64,000 nt of DNA. Origin: Paenibacillus hunanensis (GTDB lineage Bacteria; Bacillota; Bacilli; Paenibacillales; Paenibacillaceae). The notes under the pieces were generated by a model. It did no database searches. It had not been told where the DNA came from and saw only the letters and a program-made list of their open reading frames with translations. Position numbers and translations under genes: made by a program. Of the stretch, positions 1 through 9,028 are shown piece after piece (position 1 is the first letter of the stretch; each line of letters opens with the position of its first letter). The stretch spans positions 248,001 through 312,000 of the forward strand of contig NZ_BMMB01000006.1 in the NCBI RefSeq assembly GCF_014645615.1, read 5' to 3'.

Positions 1-1
1 C

Positions 2-1495
2 CTGTGGGGTTCAGGCTCACTGGTACAGAATGATTGGAGTGGTGTGCATTATGCGTGGCCATGGATCACGGGTATTGCATTGATTGCCCTGCTATTTTCG
101 CGGCAATGGGATGTGCTGGATCTGGATGAATCGACAGCCTCCTCATTGGGACAAAAGGTCGCGCTCACACGCGCTGGCGGTCTGCTGGTTGCGGTACTGC
201 TGGCGGCGATGATCGTCAGCGTCGTGGGGCCGATCGGATTTGTCGGTCTGGTTGTGCCGCATCTTGTGAGATTGAGCGGCCTTCGTGCTCATCGCTGGTT
301 GCTGCCAGCCACCTTTTTATGGGGAGCGGCTCTGCTAACGGGAGCCGATGTGCTTGCCAAAATGGTGCACAACTCCAGTATGGAGCTGCAAACTGGAGCG
401 GTGATGGCGATCATTGGTGCACCGTGGCTGATCTGGCTTGTCATGACACGTATGAAGGCAAGCGGAGCCGCCGCTGCATCATCCATTCAGACAGGGCGAA
501 CGCTTCGCCGTGTGCCTTTTCCCGTACTGGCAGCCGTATTTATCGTTCTCACATTGCTTGTAGTGATCGGCAGTACGATGTTTGGTGGGATGCGTATTCC
601 GCCAGCGGAGCTGTTGTCTTCACTGTTTGGCTCGGATGGGTTGTATTCTGCGCTGATCCAGCTACGCATTCCACGTACACTCGTAGCTGCTGGAGCAGGA
701 GCGGCACTGGCGATTAGCGGAACGTTAATTCAATTAGCAGTACGCAATCCGCTGGCTGATGCCTCGATTGTAGGGGTCACATCCGGTGCTGGCTTTGGAG
801 CGATGCTTATTATTATCATGCTGCCCGGGTTGCCCGTCTACTGGATGCCGCTTGCTGCGATGATTGGAGCCGCGGTAGCGGCGGTACTAATCTTTGCGCT
901 CTCATGGAAAAAGGGGCTGAATCCATCGTCTGTTATATTGATGGGGATTGCGATCTCGGCGATTGCTGGCGCAGGGATTCAGATTCTGATTGTACGTGGC
1001 GCATTATGGAACAATATGGGCTACATCTGGCTAACAGGTAGTACGTATGCACGTACATGGGAGCAGGTATGGACGATCGGCATCTTTTTATTCATTTTGC
1101 TGCCGATTGCCTGGTGGCTGGCAAGACGCTTTGAATTGCTTGTATTTGATGATCAGAGTGCAGGCGGATTCGGATTGTCTGTGCGCCGTACACGTTTGTT
1201 ATCGATGACGATCGGTGTTTTGCTGGCGGCAGGTGCTGTTGCGTGTGTAGGAACAGTCGGCTTTATTGGCTTGATTGCACCGCATATGGTGCGCCTGCTG
1301 ACCGGGCATCATTTGCGTCAGTCGATGCTTCTGTCTGCCTTAACCGGTGCGCTGATGCTTGTGCTGGCAGATACGATTGGACGCACGGTCATGGCACCTG
1401 CTGAAGTGCCTTCGGGTCTATTGATCGCACTGATCGGTACACCATACTTCCTGTATTTGATGTACCGCTCTAACTGGCATCGACCGCTCAAATGA
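2..1495 (+). CDS. Fused FecCD-family iron-siderophore ABC transporter permease (5' end outside window)
   Basis: Membrane permease of a ferric-siderophore importer, which works with a binding protein and an ATPase. The reading frame is open from base 2, so the start lies upstream and about 497 residues are visible. Two FecCD units are fused: the tail of the first carries a GFVGLVVPHLVR motif near visible residue 80, and a complete second unit starts near residue 165 with the matching GFIGLIAPHMVR motif near its end. Many hydrophobic segments span both halves. This duplicated layout is that of FhuB-like permeases. The substrate cannot be told. A terminator follows at once, so this is the last gene of its operon. 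Confidence 0.9.
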   Translation: MWGSGSLVQNDWSGVHYAWPWITGIALIALLFSRQWDVLDLDESTASSLGQKVALTRAGGLLVAVLLAAMIVSVVGPIGFVGLVVPHLVRLSGLRAHRWLLPATFLWGAALLTGADVLAKMVHNSSMELQTGAVMAIIGAPWLIWLVMTRMKASGAAAASSIQTGRTLRRVPFPVLAAVFIVLTLLVVIGSTMFGGMRIPPAELLSSLFGSDGLYSALIQLRIPRTLVAAGAGAALAISGTLIQLAVRNPLADASIVGVTSGAGFGAMLIIIMLPGLPVYWMPLAAMIGAAVAAVLIFALSWKKGLNPSSVILMGIAISAIAGAGIQILIVRGALWNNMGYIWLTGSTYARTWEQVWTIGIFLFILLPIAWWLARRFELLVFDDQSAGGFGLSVRRTRLLSMTIGVLLAAGAVACVGTVGFIGLIAPHMVRLLTGHHLRQSMLLSALTGALMLVLADTIGRTVMAPAEVPSGLLIALIGTPYFLYLMYRSNWHRPLK

Positions 1496-1537
1496 TCGTT
1501 CGTTGATGACTGCACCCTCTATGCTCTAACATTCAAC

Positions 1538-1582
1538 AAAAAGCTTCCCAACCGCGAGGATCAGCGGAGAGGGAAGCTTTTT
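1538..1582 (+). terminator. Rho-independent terminator after the permease gene
   Basis: Twelve-base arms (AAAAAGCTTCCC and GGGAAGCTTTTT) flank a 21-base loop. The A and T runs make it potentially bidirectional, so it could also stop transcripts arriving from the opposite strand. Confidence 0.85.
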
Positions 1583-1711
1583 GCTGTGAACGTTTATTTT
1601 GCTATAAAACTGAAATGATGTTTTGAATAGGATGTTTTTAAATAGTAGGAAACAATCTACTATCTGCTAATTTCTTTAATACAACAAACGCTCTGAAAAC
1701 ACGCTACATTC

Positions 1712-2716
1712 CTACTTTTTATCCGCCTGTGTGTGCAGACGCGCAGTGGAGGTGGAAGTGGATGAGGAGGAATCATCGCCAGCTTCATGCTCTGGCGCCA
1801 TAATATCCGGTGGCACCAGCGTTTTTTCCTTTTCATTACCAAATCGGATAAATACCCAGACCCCGATCAGGATCAATGTGCCGGCTCCTAGCTGTATACC
1901 TGTAAGTGCTTCGCCAAGCAGCCAGAAGGCGAGCAGCGATGAAAATACCGGCTCACCAAGCACAGCCATCGATACAGCACCAGCATTCATATATTTGAGC
2001 AGCCAGTTGAACAGATAATGTCCGAATAGGGTAGGCACGAGCGCGAGTAGCCAGAATACGCCCCAATCACGGGCTTCATATCCGGTAAATGGAATGCCCT
2101 GCGCAATATTGTAGAACGCTAACACGGTTGCCGCCATGAAAAATACCCAGAAGTTATAGACGAGTGCGTCCATATGCGAACGAACCTGCTTGCTAATCAG
2201 CATATGTACAGCAACTGCAATCGTACCAAAAAAGGACAGCATATCGCCTTGAAAAGCAGTGCCTGACACGCTAAAGTCACCCCAGCCGATCGCGACCGAG
2301 CCAATAACCGCAAGCGCCATTCCGATGATCATATAACGATTCGTCCGTGTTTTGAATAAAAAATACGATCCGATCACAACCATAATCGGCTCCAGTGTCA
2401 AAATAACGGTCGAACTGGCAACCGTAGTGAGACGTAGCGAGCCCATCCAGAATAGAAAATGCAGTGCCAGCATCAGTCCTGATAGGGCTAGCATCAGCCA
2501 GACACGCGGTGGGATATGGAGCAGCGCACGATAATGTCGCAGCGCTAACGGTAGCAATAACAGATCAGTAAAGTAAAGGCGATACATCGCAATGACCGAT
2601 ACATTAGCATCCGACCAGCGGATAAAGATGGATGAGAAGGAAATGGCGATAATACCGATCACATAGAGGACTTCCAGCGGAATCCAATGCTCACGGGTAG
2701 AGATGGTTGATTTCAT
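1712..2716 (-). CDS. DMT-superfamily (EamA) transporter
   Basis: A 334-residue inner-membrane protein with about ten hydrophobic segments arranged as two EamA repeats (about residues 15-145 and 155-295). The second repeat contains the family-typical region around AVLGEPVFSSLLAFWLLGE. The C-terminal 40 residues are hydrophilic, Ser/Thr-rich and cytoplasmic. Members export metabolites or drugs by proton antiport; the substrate cannot be read from sequence. The ATG is preceded by AGGAGAG seven bases upstream. It is probably monocistronic, convergent with the permease gene and co-directional with the response regulator gene behind it. Confidence 0.88.
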   Translation of the reverse strand: MKSTISTREHWIPLEVLYVIGIIAISFSSIFIRWSDANVSVIAMYRLYFTDLLLLPLALRHYRALLHIPPRVWLMLALSGLMLALHFLFWMGSLRLTTVASSTVILTLEPIMVVIGSYFLFKTRTNRYMIIGMALAVIGSVAIGWGDFSVSGTAFQGDMLSFFGTIAVAVHMLISKQVRSHMDALVYNFWVFFMAATVLAFYNIAQGIPFTGYEARDWGVFWLLALVPTLFGHYLFNWLLKYMNAGAVSMAVLGEPVFSSLLAFWLLGEALTGIQLGAGTLILIGVWVFIRFGNEKEKTLVPPDIMAPEHEAGDDSSSSTSTSTARLHTQADKK

Positions 2717-2759
2717 TCGTTTGCTCTCCTATGTCAGACTGGGGCTATTCATAATACGA

Positions 2760-2780
2760 GGGTGATCATGGTGATCACCC
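2760..2780. repeat. Perfect inverted repeat between the response regulator and DMT genes
   Basis: Nine-base arms GGGTGATCA and TGATCACCC are separated by three bases, just past the stop of the response regulator gene and upstream of the DMT gene start. There is no T-run on either side. It could be an operator for the DMT gene or a weak terminator for the regulator gene. Confidence 0.5.
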
Positions 2781-2798
2781 TGCGCATCGACAGATTTC

Positions 2799-3500
2799 TT
2801 ATTCAGCAACCTGTACATATTTATATCCAGTACCCCATACCGTTAAAATATGCTCTGGATTTTTCGGGTCACGCTCGATTTTTTTACGCAGATTAGAAAT
2901 GTGTACATCGATCGTACGATCCAGGTACGCGCGATCGCCGCCTTTGATCCGATCCATCAGCTCATTGCGCGTAAATACTTTACCCGGTGCATTATGAAGC
3001 TCTTTCATAATAGCAAACTCGATCTGCGTCACCTCGACCTCCTGATCATCGACAAACAGGCTATGGCGATAATCATTGACCGAGATCCGATTCTGGGTGT
3101 TGCTTGCCGATAGACTATAACCGTTCATCCGATGCAGCTCACTACGCCGGAGCAGTGCCTTGATCCGTGCATCCAGCTCCTTTAAGCTAAATGGCTTGCA
3201 TAGAAAATCATCTGCACCGTTATCGAGCGCTTTTAGACGTTCATTTAACATCGTATTCGCCGATATCATGAGTACAGGCACCGTCGATTGCTTGCGAATC
3301 TCCTGCACCAGCTCACTGCCGCTCAGATCAGGCAGCATCAGGTCGGTCACGATAATGTCAGGGTTGTATTCGTCTAGCAGTGCCAGCGCTTCGACAGCAT
3401 CATGAATTAGTTTGGTATCGTAGCCTTCTTCCTTGAGGAAAAAGGCGATCATATCGGCTAAGCTTTTCTCATCTTCGATCAATAACACTTTCGTAGGCAT
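2799..3500 (-). CDS. OmpR/PhoB-family response regulator
   Basis: A 233-residue two-component regulator. The receiver domain (residues 1-118) has the acidic pair E9/D10, the phosphoacceptor D53 (context IIVTDLMLP), S80 and K102 (context LCKPF). A winged-helix DNA-binding domain covers residues 135-232 and ends with the family-typical DVHISNLRKKIE and TVWGTGYKY segments. I chose the ATG at 3500 over the GTG at 3509, because AGGAGA lies nine bases before the ATG but abuts the GTG. It is divergent from the large sensor kinase gene at 4.1 kb, its likely partner. The regulon is unknown. Confidence 0.92.
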   Translation of the reverse strand: MPTKVLLIEDEKSLADMIAFFLKEEGYDTKLIHDAVEALALLDEYNPDIIVTDLMLPDLSGSELVQEIRKQSTVPVLMISANTMLNERLKALDNGADDFLCKPFSLKELDARIKALLRRSELHRMNGYSLSASNTQNRISVNDYRHSLFVDDQEVEVTQIEFAIMKELHNAPGKVFTRNELMDRIKGGDRAYLDRTIDVHISNLRKKIERDPKNPEHILTVWGTGYKYVQVAE

Positions 3501-4078
3501 TGCTGTCACTCTCCTGTTTGGAAATTAGGGCTGCATCAGCCAACCGCCATCGTATGACGTTGCGATGTTAAAATTACGATAGAAGTAATCTTTTTTCGCC
3601 CGGGATGCGAATCTTGGGGTGTCAAAGTGCGACAGGCTCACATGCAACGCAGGAGAATGCTCTTGCGTCTGCGGCAGTCGGTACGTTTTTAGCTTTTCCT
3701 CGTTGCCTGGTGCGGCAAGGATACAGACAGGCTTCGCAAACCATGATCGTCTATTCACGCATATGTACATAAGACTAGTGGATGGTTCGATGTCCTGGAG
3801 GGAAGCTCTTTATGATTCTCGGATCATGTATTTGCAGGTATAATGAAATTGTCGTATTATCTTAATTCCTTAGTCATTTTGAATCTATACGCCTGCCTGC
3901 TGGTAAATACGCATATATTGTACCACTGATAGACGATATGGGGGATATGGAATATTTTTAACAACACAATGAAACCGTCGCTATCGCCGTCTGAACTATT
4001 AAGAAATGGGATCAAGTATGCTATGAATGCCGAATCGTTTTGGGTAGCTGCTGTCCGTGAAGGAAAGGGCCGTTGGTT
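3501..4078. other. Intergenic region between divergent response regulator and kinase genes
   Basis: About 580 bases. It should hold both divergent promoters, but I cannot place them confidently. On the minus strand an 81-codon reading frame (3525-3770) stops about 20 bases before the response regulator start, in an operon-like position. Its C-terminal half (context KKDYFYRNFNIATSYDGG) looks protein-like, but it has no domain I recognise and no clear ribosome binding site. It may be a small gene or the tail of a decayed one. Confidence 0.4.
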
Positions 4079-6886
4079 ATGAAACACAAATTATTACATT
4101 TGTTCCAGTCTCCGTGGATCGGTACAGTCATTCTGATCATCGCGGGAATCATGCTCAACGGATGGGTATTAAACCTTTCGTTTGCGCTTATATTTTTGTT
4201 TGGCAGCGCAACGATTTTGATTATTTTACGACTGTATGGTGTTTCGTTTGCCGTGCCTGCCATGCTGCTCATTGATTTGCCCCTACTGTGGTATCATTCG
4301 TATACGCAGGCCCTTGTGGTTCACACTTTTGAAATTATATTTGTCGCCATTGGACTACGATATTTTCGGAACAGCATGCTATTAAAGCTAGATATCTTAT
4401 TCTGGGTCACGATTGCGCTACCGATCTACTATATGATGAACCAGCTGGTGTATCATGTAGAAGTCAATTCTAGCCTAATTTGGTTACTTCTGATTAACCG
4501 TCTACTTAATGGTATCGTAAATGCACTGATTGCGTCCACTATTGTCGGTTTTTTGCTCAAGCGTGTGCCGATCGGTAAGCGACCAACCTATATCATTTCG
4601 ATACGAAGTGTTATTTTTAAATATTTATTAGTGCTGATTATGGCGAGCTCGATTCTGATTTTATTCGTCAATGGTAGCCAGCAATTTCATGATGTCGTCT
4701 TTTGGGGCTCTACGAATTTGGAGCGCTCCTCGCGAATCTATATTGATCGGCTAGAGGAGATCAATGAAAATACGGTCAACACACGCAAGCTGATGCAGGA
4801 GTATAAGCAGGATTTTACGGTAGATTCTATTTTGCTGAATCCACAGGATCAGGTGCTCGTGTCTACCTTTAGCCAGGGTGAGGATGGGCGCTTTGTGAAG
4901 GGTGGAGCGCGATACGAGCAGAACCTATTACTCGATTACTCCAGTGTGAAGGTGTATGAGCAGTATCCGCTTCAAACGAAGTATTTACTGGAGCGCTGGG
5001 AGCAGTCTAGCTTTGTGCTGCATACGACCTTACAGAATGGCAATAAGCTAATTATGGTATTGCCTTTTTCATATTATTTGTATCCAATGTATAACTTCTA
5101 TCTGGAAACGATGATCCGAATGCTAATTATTATCTTTATCGCCGCATTGCTGGCACAGCTGATCAGTCGCACGCTTGCCCGTCCGCTGCAAAAGCTCATT
5201 GACGCTTCGGATCATATCTCCAGTCGTCTGGGTGGGAGTGAGCGTGTACGCTGGCCGCAAAGCTACATTTATGAGATTGGTCAGCTCATTCATAATTTCC
5301 AGAGCATGGTGGACACGCTGGAAACGCAATTTGTGCAGATTAAGAAGGACAAGGAGCTACTGGAAATTCGCGTGGTCGAGCGTACCTTCGATCTGGCAGA
5401 AAGTCAGGCGCAGAAGCGAGCGATTTTGCGGCTTGCAGTGGATGGCATCATTGCCACTGATAGTCAGCTACGCATTACAGAAATGAATCCAGCAGCAGAG
5501 CAGATGCTGCAATGTGAGCTGACCGAGGTGACTGGAATGCCATTATCCCAATTTATTCAGATTGACGAGCATTCGGCAGGTGGACAGGGTAGCACGGTGA
5601 TCGGCAGACGTACAGATGGTAGTACATTCCGTGCGGAGCTGATGCGCAGTGAGATTCTGAATGAAGGTCGAGCGATGCATACGTTCTTTGTCCATGATTT
5701 GACCGAGCAGGAGCAGGCGCAGAAAAAGTATAACGAGCATGAGCGTCAGGTGAAGCAATTGACGGATCGTTTGCTAGAAGAGCAGGTTGCAGTAGAGAAG
5801 CAGAAGCAAATCACCGGGAATCTGCTGCAAAATGTGCAGGAGGGCATCGTGATCGGGGATGTGCAGGGCAGCATCTTATTTATTAATCCGACGATGCAGA
5901 TTCTGTTTCAGCTAGAGGATTATACCGAACGCCCGGTATCGGAGCTATTGGAGCAGGTGCAGGCACAACTAGAGCCGGATGCCGTTTCATTATATGATCG
6001 TTTACAGCGTTATTTTGACGGGCAGGAGGATTGGGAGCAGGATCATATCATTATAAGCAAGAGCGGTCTGTTATTAAGTGTTCGGATGACACCGCTGGAT
6101 GATCTACAAACGAATGTGAGTAAGGGCTTTCTGCTCACCTTCCGTGATTGCACTGAGGAACGCCGAATGAAGCAACTGCAAAATGAATTGATTGCGGTCG
6201 TATCGCATGAGCTTCGTACCCCCTTATCAGCGATTATGGGCTATATCGAGATGCTATCGATGTATGAGGATATTCCGGCTGATAAGCGGCGTGAGTTTAT
6301 GAACACGATTCAGTTTGAAGGGACGCGGCTGTCCAGATTGCTGGATGATTTTCTGGATAGTCAGCGTATTGATGCTGGACGTGTCGATTATATGATGGGG
6401 CGTATTCGTTTGAATGAGCTGCTACAGGTCGTTTGCTTCCAGTGGGATATTCAGCAGCGCGATCGTCTGCGTCTGACGACACCGGAGCATGAGCTATATA
6501 TTGTTGGCGATCATAATCGAATGATTCAGGTCATCAGTAATCTGATCGGCAATGCATTGAAGTATTCACCCGGTGACTCGGCAGTAGACATTCGTCTGCT
6601 GGAGCAGGAGGGTCGCGTCTTGATTGAGATTGAGGATTATGGCATCGGCATTGCCGAGCAGGATCAACCGCGTATTTTCCAGAAGTTCTTCCGTTCTGGT
6701 GTGGCGGAGGCAAGGCGAATCGGTGGCACAGGTCTCGGCTTGTATATTGCCCAGCGAATTATCGATGCGCATCATGGCAGATTAAGCTTTGTGTCTGAGC
6801 TTGGAAAGGGCTCTATCTTTACGATTGAATTGCCTGTGGCAGGAGAGCCGGAAGCACCGGAAGCGCATGATCCGATTCGTCCATAG
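4079..6886 (+). CDS. Membrane-bound multi-sensor histidine kinase (HAMP, two PAS domains)
   Basis: A 935-residue sensor kinase. About six N-terminal transmembrane helices (residues 1-170) precede another helix near 185, an extracellular loop of about 140 residues and a further helix near 350. Then come HAMP (about 350-420), a coiled coil, PAS (about 445-545), a second coiled coil, PAS (about 578-690), a HisKA domain with phosphoacceptor H710 (context VVSHELRTP) and a HATPase_c domain. The ATPase domain has its N box (QVISNLIGNALKYSP), G1 (EDYGIGIAE) and G2 (GGTGLGLYIA). The ATG is preferred because an AAAGGG lies nine bases upstream; a TTG at 4073 is possible. The likely partner is the divergent OmpR-type regulator. 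The ligand is unknown. Two membrane modules in one kinase suggest both a membrane-state and an extracytoplasmic input. Confidence 0.92.
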   Translation: MKHKLLHLFQSPWIGTVILIIAGIMLNGWVLNLSFALIFLFGSATILIILRLYGVSFAVPAMLLIDLPLLWYHSYTQALVVHTFEIIFVAIGLRYFRNSMLLKLDILFWVTIALPIYYMMNQLVYHVEVNSSLIWLLLINRLLNGIVNALIASTIVGFLLKRVPIGKRPTYIISIRSVIFKYLLVLIMASSILILFVNGSQQFHDVVFWGSTNLERSSRIYIDRLEEINENTVNTRKLMQEYKQDFTVDSILLNPQDQVLVSTFSQGEDGRFVKGGARYEQNLLLDYSSVKVYEQYPLQTKYLLERWEQSSFVLHTTLQNGNKLIMVLPFSYYLYPMYNFYLETMIRMLIIIFIAALLAQLISRTLARPLQKLIDASDHISSRLGGSERVRWPQSYIYEIGQLIHNFQSMVDTLETQFVQIKKDKELLEIRVVERTFDLAESQAQKRAILRLAVDGIIATDSQLRITEMNPAAEQMLQCELTEVTGMPLSQFIQIDEHSAGGQGSTVIGRRTDGSTFRAELMRSEILNEGRAMHTFFVHDLTEQEQAQKKYNEHERQVKQLTDRLLEEQVAVEKQKQITGNLLQNVQEGIVIGDVQGSILFINPTMQILFQLEDYTERPVSELLEQVQAQLEPDAVSLYDRLQRYFDGQEDWEQDHIIISKSGLLLSVRMTPLDDLQTNVSKGFLLTFRDCTEERRMKQLQNELIAVVSHELRTPLSAIMGYIEMLSMYEDIPADKRREFMNTIQFEGTRLSRLLDDFLDSQRIDAGRVDYMMGRIRLNELLQVVCFQWDIQQRDRLRLTTPEHELYIVGDHNRMIQVISNLIGNALKYSPGDSAVDIRLLEQEGRVLIEIEDYGIGIAEQDQPRIFQKFFRSGVAEARRIGGTGLGLYIAQRIIDAHHGRLSFVSELGKGSIFTIELPVAGEPEAPEAHDPIRP

Positions 6887-6906
6887 TCTTCGTTTAGCAG
6901 TAAGGA

Positions 6907-6935
6907 TTGACAGCTTATAGCCACTGCATTAAGCT
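6907..6935 (+). promoter_or_regulatory. Candidate sigma-A promoter of the riboswitch-sdaAB transcript
   Basis: A perfect TTGACA at 6907-6912 and TAAGCT at 6930-6935 are separated by 17 bases. The -10 is poor (3/6), but the position is right for a transcript that includes the whole riboswitch. Confidence 0.45.
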
Positions 6936-7002
6936 AGGAGTGATTGAAAACATGTTCGGGAAACGGCAATGCTCCCGCGCATCATACGACGCGGATGAAT
7001 AG

Positions 7003-7189
7003 AGCGGGAGAGTCTGCGGACGAATGTGGTCCGCCACCGAAGGAGCAAGCTGCCGGATGCCAGCCGTCAGTTAATCTCTCAGGTAACAGGAACCGCTTTG
7101 GGACGCAACTCTGGAGAGAGCGTAATAGCCACCCAAGGGGTATCGACGAGATTGATTTTCGTCCAAACTCTCAGGTAACGAGGACAGAG
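7003..7189 (+). promoter_or_regulatory. Tandem glycine riboswitch
   Basis: Two consecutive gcvT-type aptamers. Aptamer 1 runs from AGCGG (7003-7007) to CCGCT (7093-7097), and aptamer 2 from CTCTG (7109-7113) to CAGAG (7185-7189). These pairs form the two P1 stems. Each aptamer contains the family-conserved CTCTCAGGTAAC block (around 7076 and 7168) and an internal CCACC or CACCC segment. The 3' side of the second P1 is also the start of the terminator's 5' arm, so glycine binding should prevent termination and turn on the serine dehydratase genes downstream. Confidence 0.92.
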
Positions 7190-7225
7190 CATACAGGCCA
7201 TGCAGGCTGTATTCTGTCCTTTTTT
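7181..7225 (+). terminator. Riboswitch expression-platform terminator
   Basis: The arm AGGACAGAGCATACAG pairs, with a two-base bulge, with CTGTATTCTGTCCT and is followed by a T-run. It shares bases 7185-7189 with P1 of the second glycine aptamer, so the two structures are mutually exclusive. Confidence 0.85.
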
Positions 7226-7309
7226 GGCGCGTGCTTTCAGGCAGGCATTGCCTACGGATAGAACAGCAGCATCTGCTCATACTATGCAGCAGCGGAAAAG
7301 GGGAAGCGT

Positions 7310-7975
7310 ATGCGTTTTAAAAATGTATTTAATATTATCGGTCCATCGATGGTTGGCCCATCCAGCTCACATACGGCAGGAGCGGCACGGTTAGGTAGAG
7401 CGGCTCGTCAGTTGCTTGGTGAACTGCCAGAGCATGCGGACATTATTTTATATGGTTCTTTTGCAGAAACGTACTGGGGACATGGAACCGATCTGGCGCT
7501 GGTAGGCGGTCTGCTGGATTACAGTACAGATGATCCGCGTTTACCTGATGCAGCCGAGATTGCGGATGAACAGGGGATGACGATTCAGTTTGAAAAAGGG
7601 TCAGGTAATTACCCGCATCCGAACTTTGTACGTCTGCGGCTAAAATGTGGGGAACAGCAGGCTGAGCTAGCTGGCGCTTCGATCGGGGGCGGCAATATTG
7701 AGATTCATGAGCTGAATGGCTTTGATGTGAAAGGCTCAGGTCAGTATCCAACGCTTGTCGTTGAGCATATGGACAGTAAGGGTGTGCTGGCAGATATTAC
7801 GCGCACGCTTAGTGAGGGTGAACTGAATATCGGCTTTATGGATGTGGATCGCAAATCGCGTAGCGGTGAAGCGATGACCTTGATCGAGCTGGATGGAATA
7901 CCATCTGCGGCGGTACTGAAGCAGATTGAAGCATTAACTCATGTGACACGCGCCGTTGTGATTGATCTGGATTAG
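7310..7975 (+). CDS. sdaAB: L-serine dehydratase, iron-sulfur-dependent, beta subunit
   Basis: A 221-residue beta subunit of the two-subunit Fe-S L-serine dehydratase, which converts L-serine to pyruvate and ammonia. The N-terminus has the family signature around IGPSMVGPSSSHTAGAARLG. The C-terminal 70 residues form an ACT domain starting near LVVEHMDSKGVLADI. AAGGGGAAGC precedes the ATG. The gene follows a glycine riboswitch with terminator, so expression should rise when glycine is abundant and can be turned to serine. It is 14 bases ahead of sdaAA and almost certainly co-transcribed with it. Confidence 0.95.
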   Translation: MRFKNVFNIIGPSMVGPSSSHTAGAARLGRAARQLLGELPEHADIILYGSFAETYWGHGTDLALVGGLLDYSTDDPRLPDAAEIADEQGMTIQFEKGSGNYPHPNFVRLRLKCGEQQAELAGASIGGGNIEIHELNGFDVKGSGQYPTLVVEHMDSKGVLADITRTLSEGELNIGFMDVDRKSRSGEAMTLIELDGIPSAAVLKQIEALTHVTRAVVIDLD

Positions 7976-7989
7976 AAAGGAGGGATACG

Positions 7990-8883
7990 ATGCAATTTCG
8001 TACATTACAGGATATTGTTCGTTTATGTGAAGAAAGACAATGCTCGATTGCAGAGCTGATGATCGTGGAGCAGGTCAAGGAAACCGGTGTATCGCGAGAG
8101 CAGGTTGTCGAGCAGATGACCTCGTATTATGAGGTGATGAAGGAAGCGGTGCATCGTGGTATTCATGAGGATACCGTATCACGCAGCAGCTTGACGGGTG
8201 GCGATGCGCGCCGTGTGTATGATTATCTGAATGGAGGCGAGACCGCCGCAGGCAGTCATTCTACACGTGCGATGTCGTATGCACTGGCAGTATCGGAGGT
8301 GAATGCGTCGATGGGACGGATTATCGCTACGCCAACAGCAGGCTCGTGTGGGATCATTCCAGGTGTGTTCGTAAGTACACAGGAGCGATTCAGCTGGAGC
8401 GATGAGCAGATGGTGCTCGGTCTGTTCGCAGCCGGTGCAATCGGCTACGTGATTGCCAACAATTCCTCGATCTCTGGAGCTGAAGGTGGGTGTCAGGCAG
8501 AGGTGGGCTCTGCGATTGGGATGGCGGCAGGTGCAGTGGTTGAGCTGCGTGACGGTACCCCGCAGCAGGCGATGCATGCGGTAGGTCTTGCACTCAAAAA
8601 CACATTGGGTCTGATCTGTGATCCGGTTGCTGGTCTGGTAGAGATTCCATGTATCGTCCGTAACGGATTAGGTGCAGTGAATGCACTGGCCGCCGCTGAT
8701 ATGGCGCTAGCAGGAGTGCGTAGCGCAATTCCATCGGATGAGGTCGTTGATGTGATGCTACAGGTGGGTCGCACGATGCCAAGTGAGCATCGCGAGACAG
8801 CACGTGGTGGTCTTGCCCAGACACCAACCGGACGTAAAATCACGGAGGAGCTTCGCCGTCGACGTGAGAATCAGGGTAGCTAA
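7990..8883 (+). CDS. sdaAA: L-serine dehydratase, iron-sulfur-dependent, alpha subunit
   Basis: A 297-residue catalytic subunit. Conserved cysteine-bearing segments, likely [4Fe-4S] ligands, include TAGSCGIIPG, LICDPVAG and VEIPCIVRNG. The glycine-rich segments between them match the family. It has the strong ribosome binding site AAAGGAGGG. It forms the enzyme with the beta subunit just upstream. The usual length and a complete C-terminus suggest a working gene. Transcription ends at the hairpin immediately downstream, so riboswitch, sdaAB and sdaAA form one unit for serine/glycine breakdown to pyruvate. Confidence 0.95.
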   Translation: MQFRTLQDIVRLCEERQCSIAELMIVEQVKETGVSREQVVEQMTSYYEVMKEAVHRGIHEDTVSRSSLTGGDARRVYDYLNGGETAAGSHSTRAMSYALAVSEVNASMGRIIATPTAGSCGIIPGVFVSTQERFSWSDEQMVLGLFAAGAIGYVIANNSSISGAEGGCQAEVGSAIGMAAGAVVELRDGTPQQAMHAVGLALKNTLGLICDPVAGLVEIPCIVRNGLGAVNALAAADMALAGVRSAIPSDEVVDVMLQVGRTMPSEHRETARGGLAQTPTGRKITEELRRRRENQGS

Positions 8884-8908
8884 GTAAAGGATCGGTATAT
8901 CGATATGC

Positions 8909-8940
8909 AAAAGGGACTGTCTGCGGACAGTCCCTTTTTT
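8909..8940 (+). terminator. Terminator of the sda operon
   Basis: The arms AAAAGGGACTGTC and GACAGTCCCTTTT enclose a four-base loop and are followed by further T's. This is a strong intrinsic terminator. Confidence 0.93.
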
Positions 8941-9028
8941 GTGCGGTGCTGGGATTTCACATATATACCGTAGCGTAGCTGAGATCAATTAATTAATGAA
9001 GCCGTACTGCTGTAAGCTTTCTTTCATT

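Noticed and set aside
7071..7261. Small open frames across the riboswitch region
   Set aside because: They overlap the tandem aptamer and terminator, whose structure explains the sequence.
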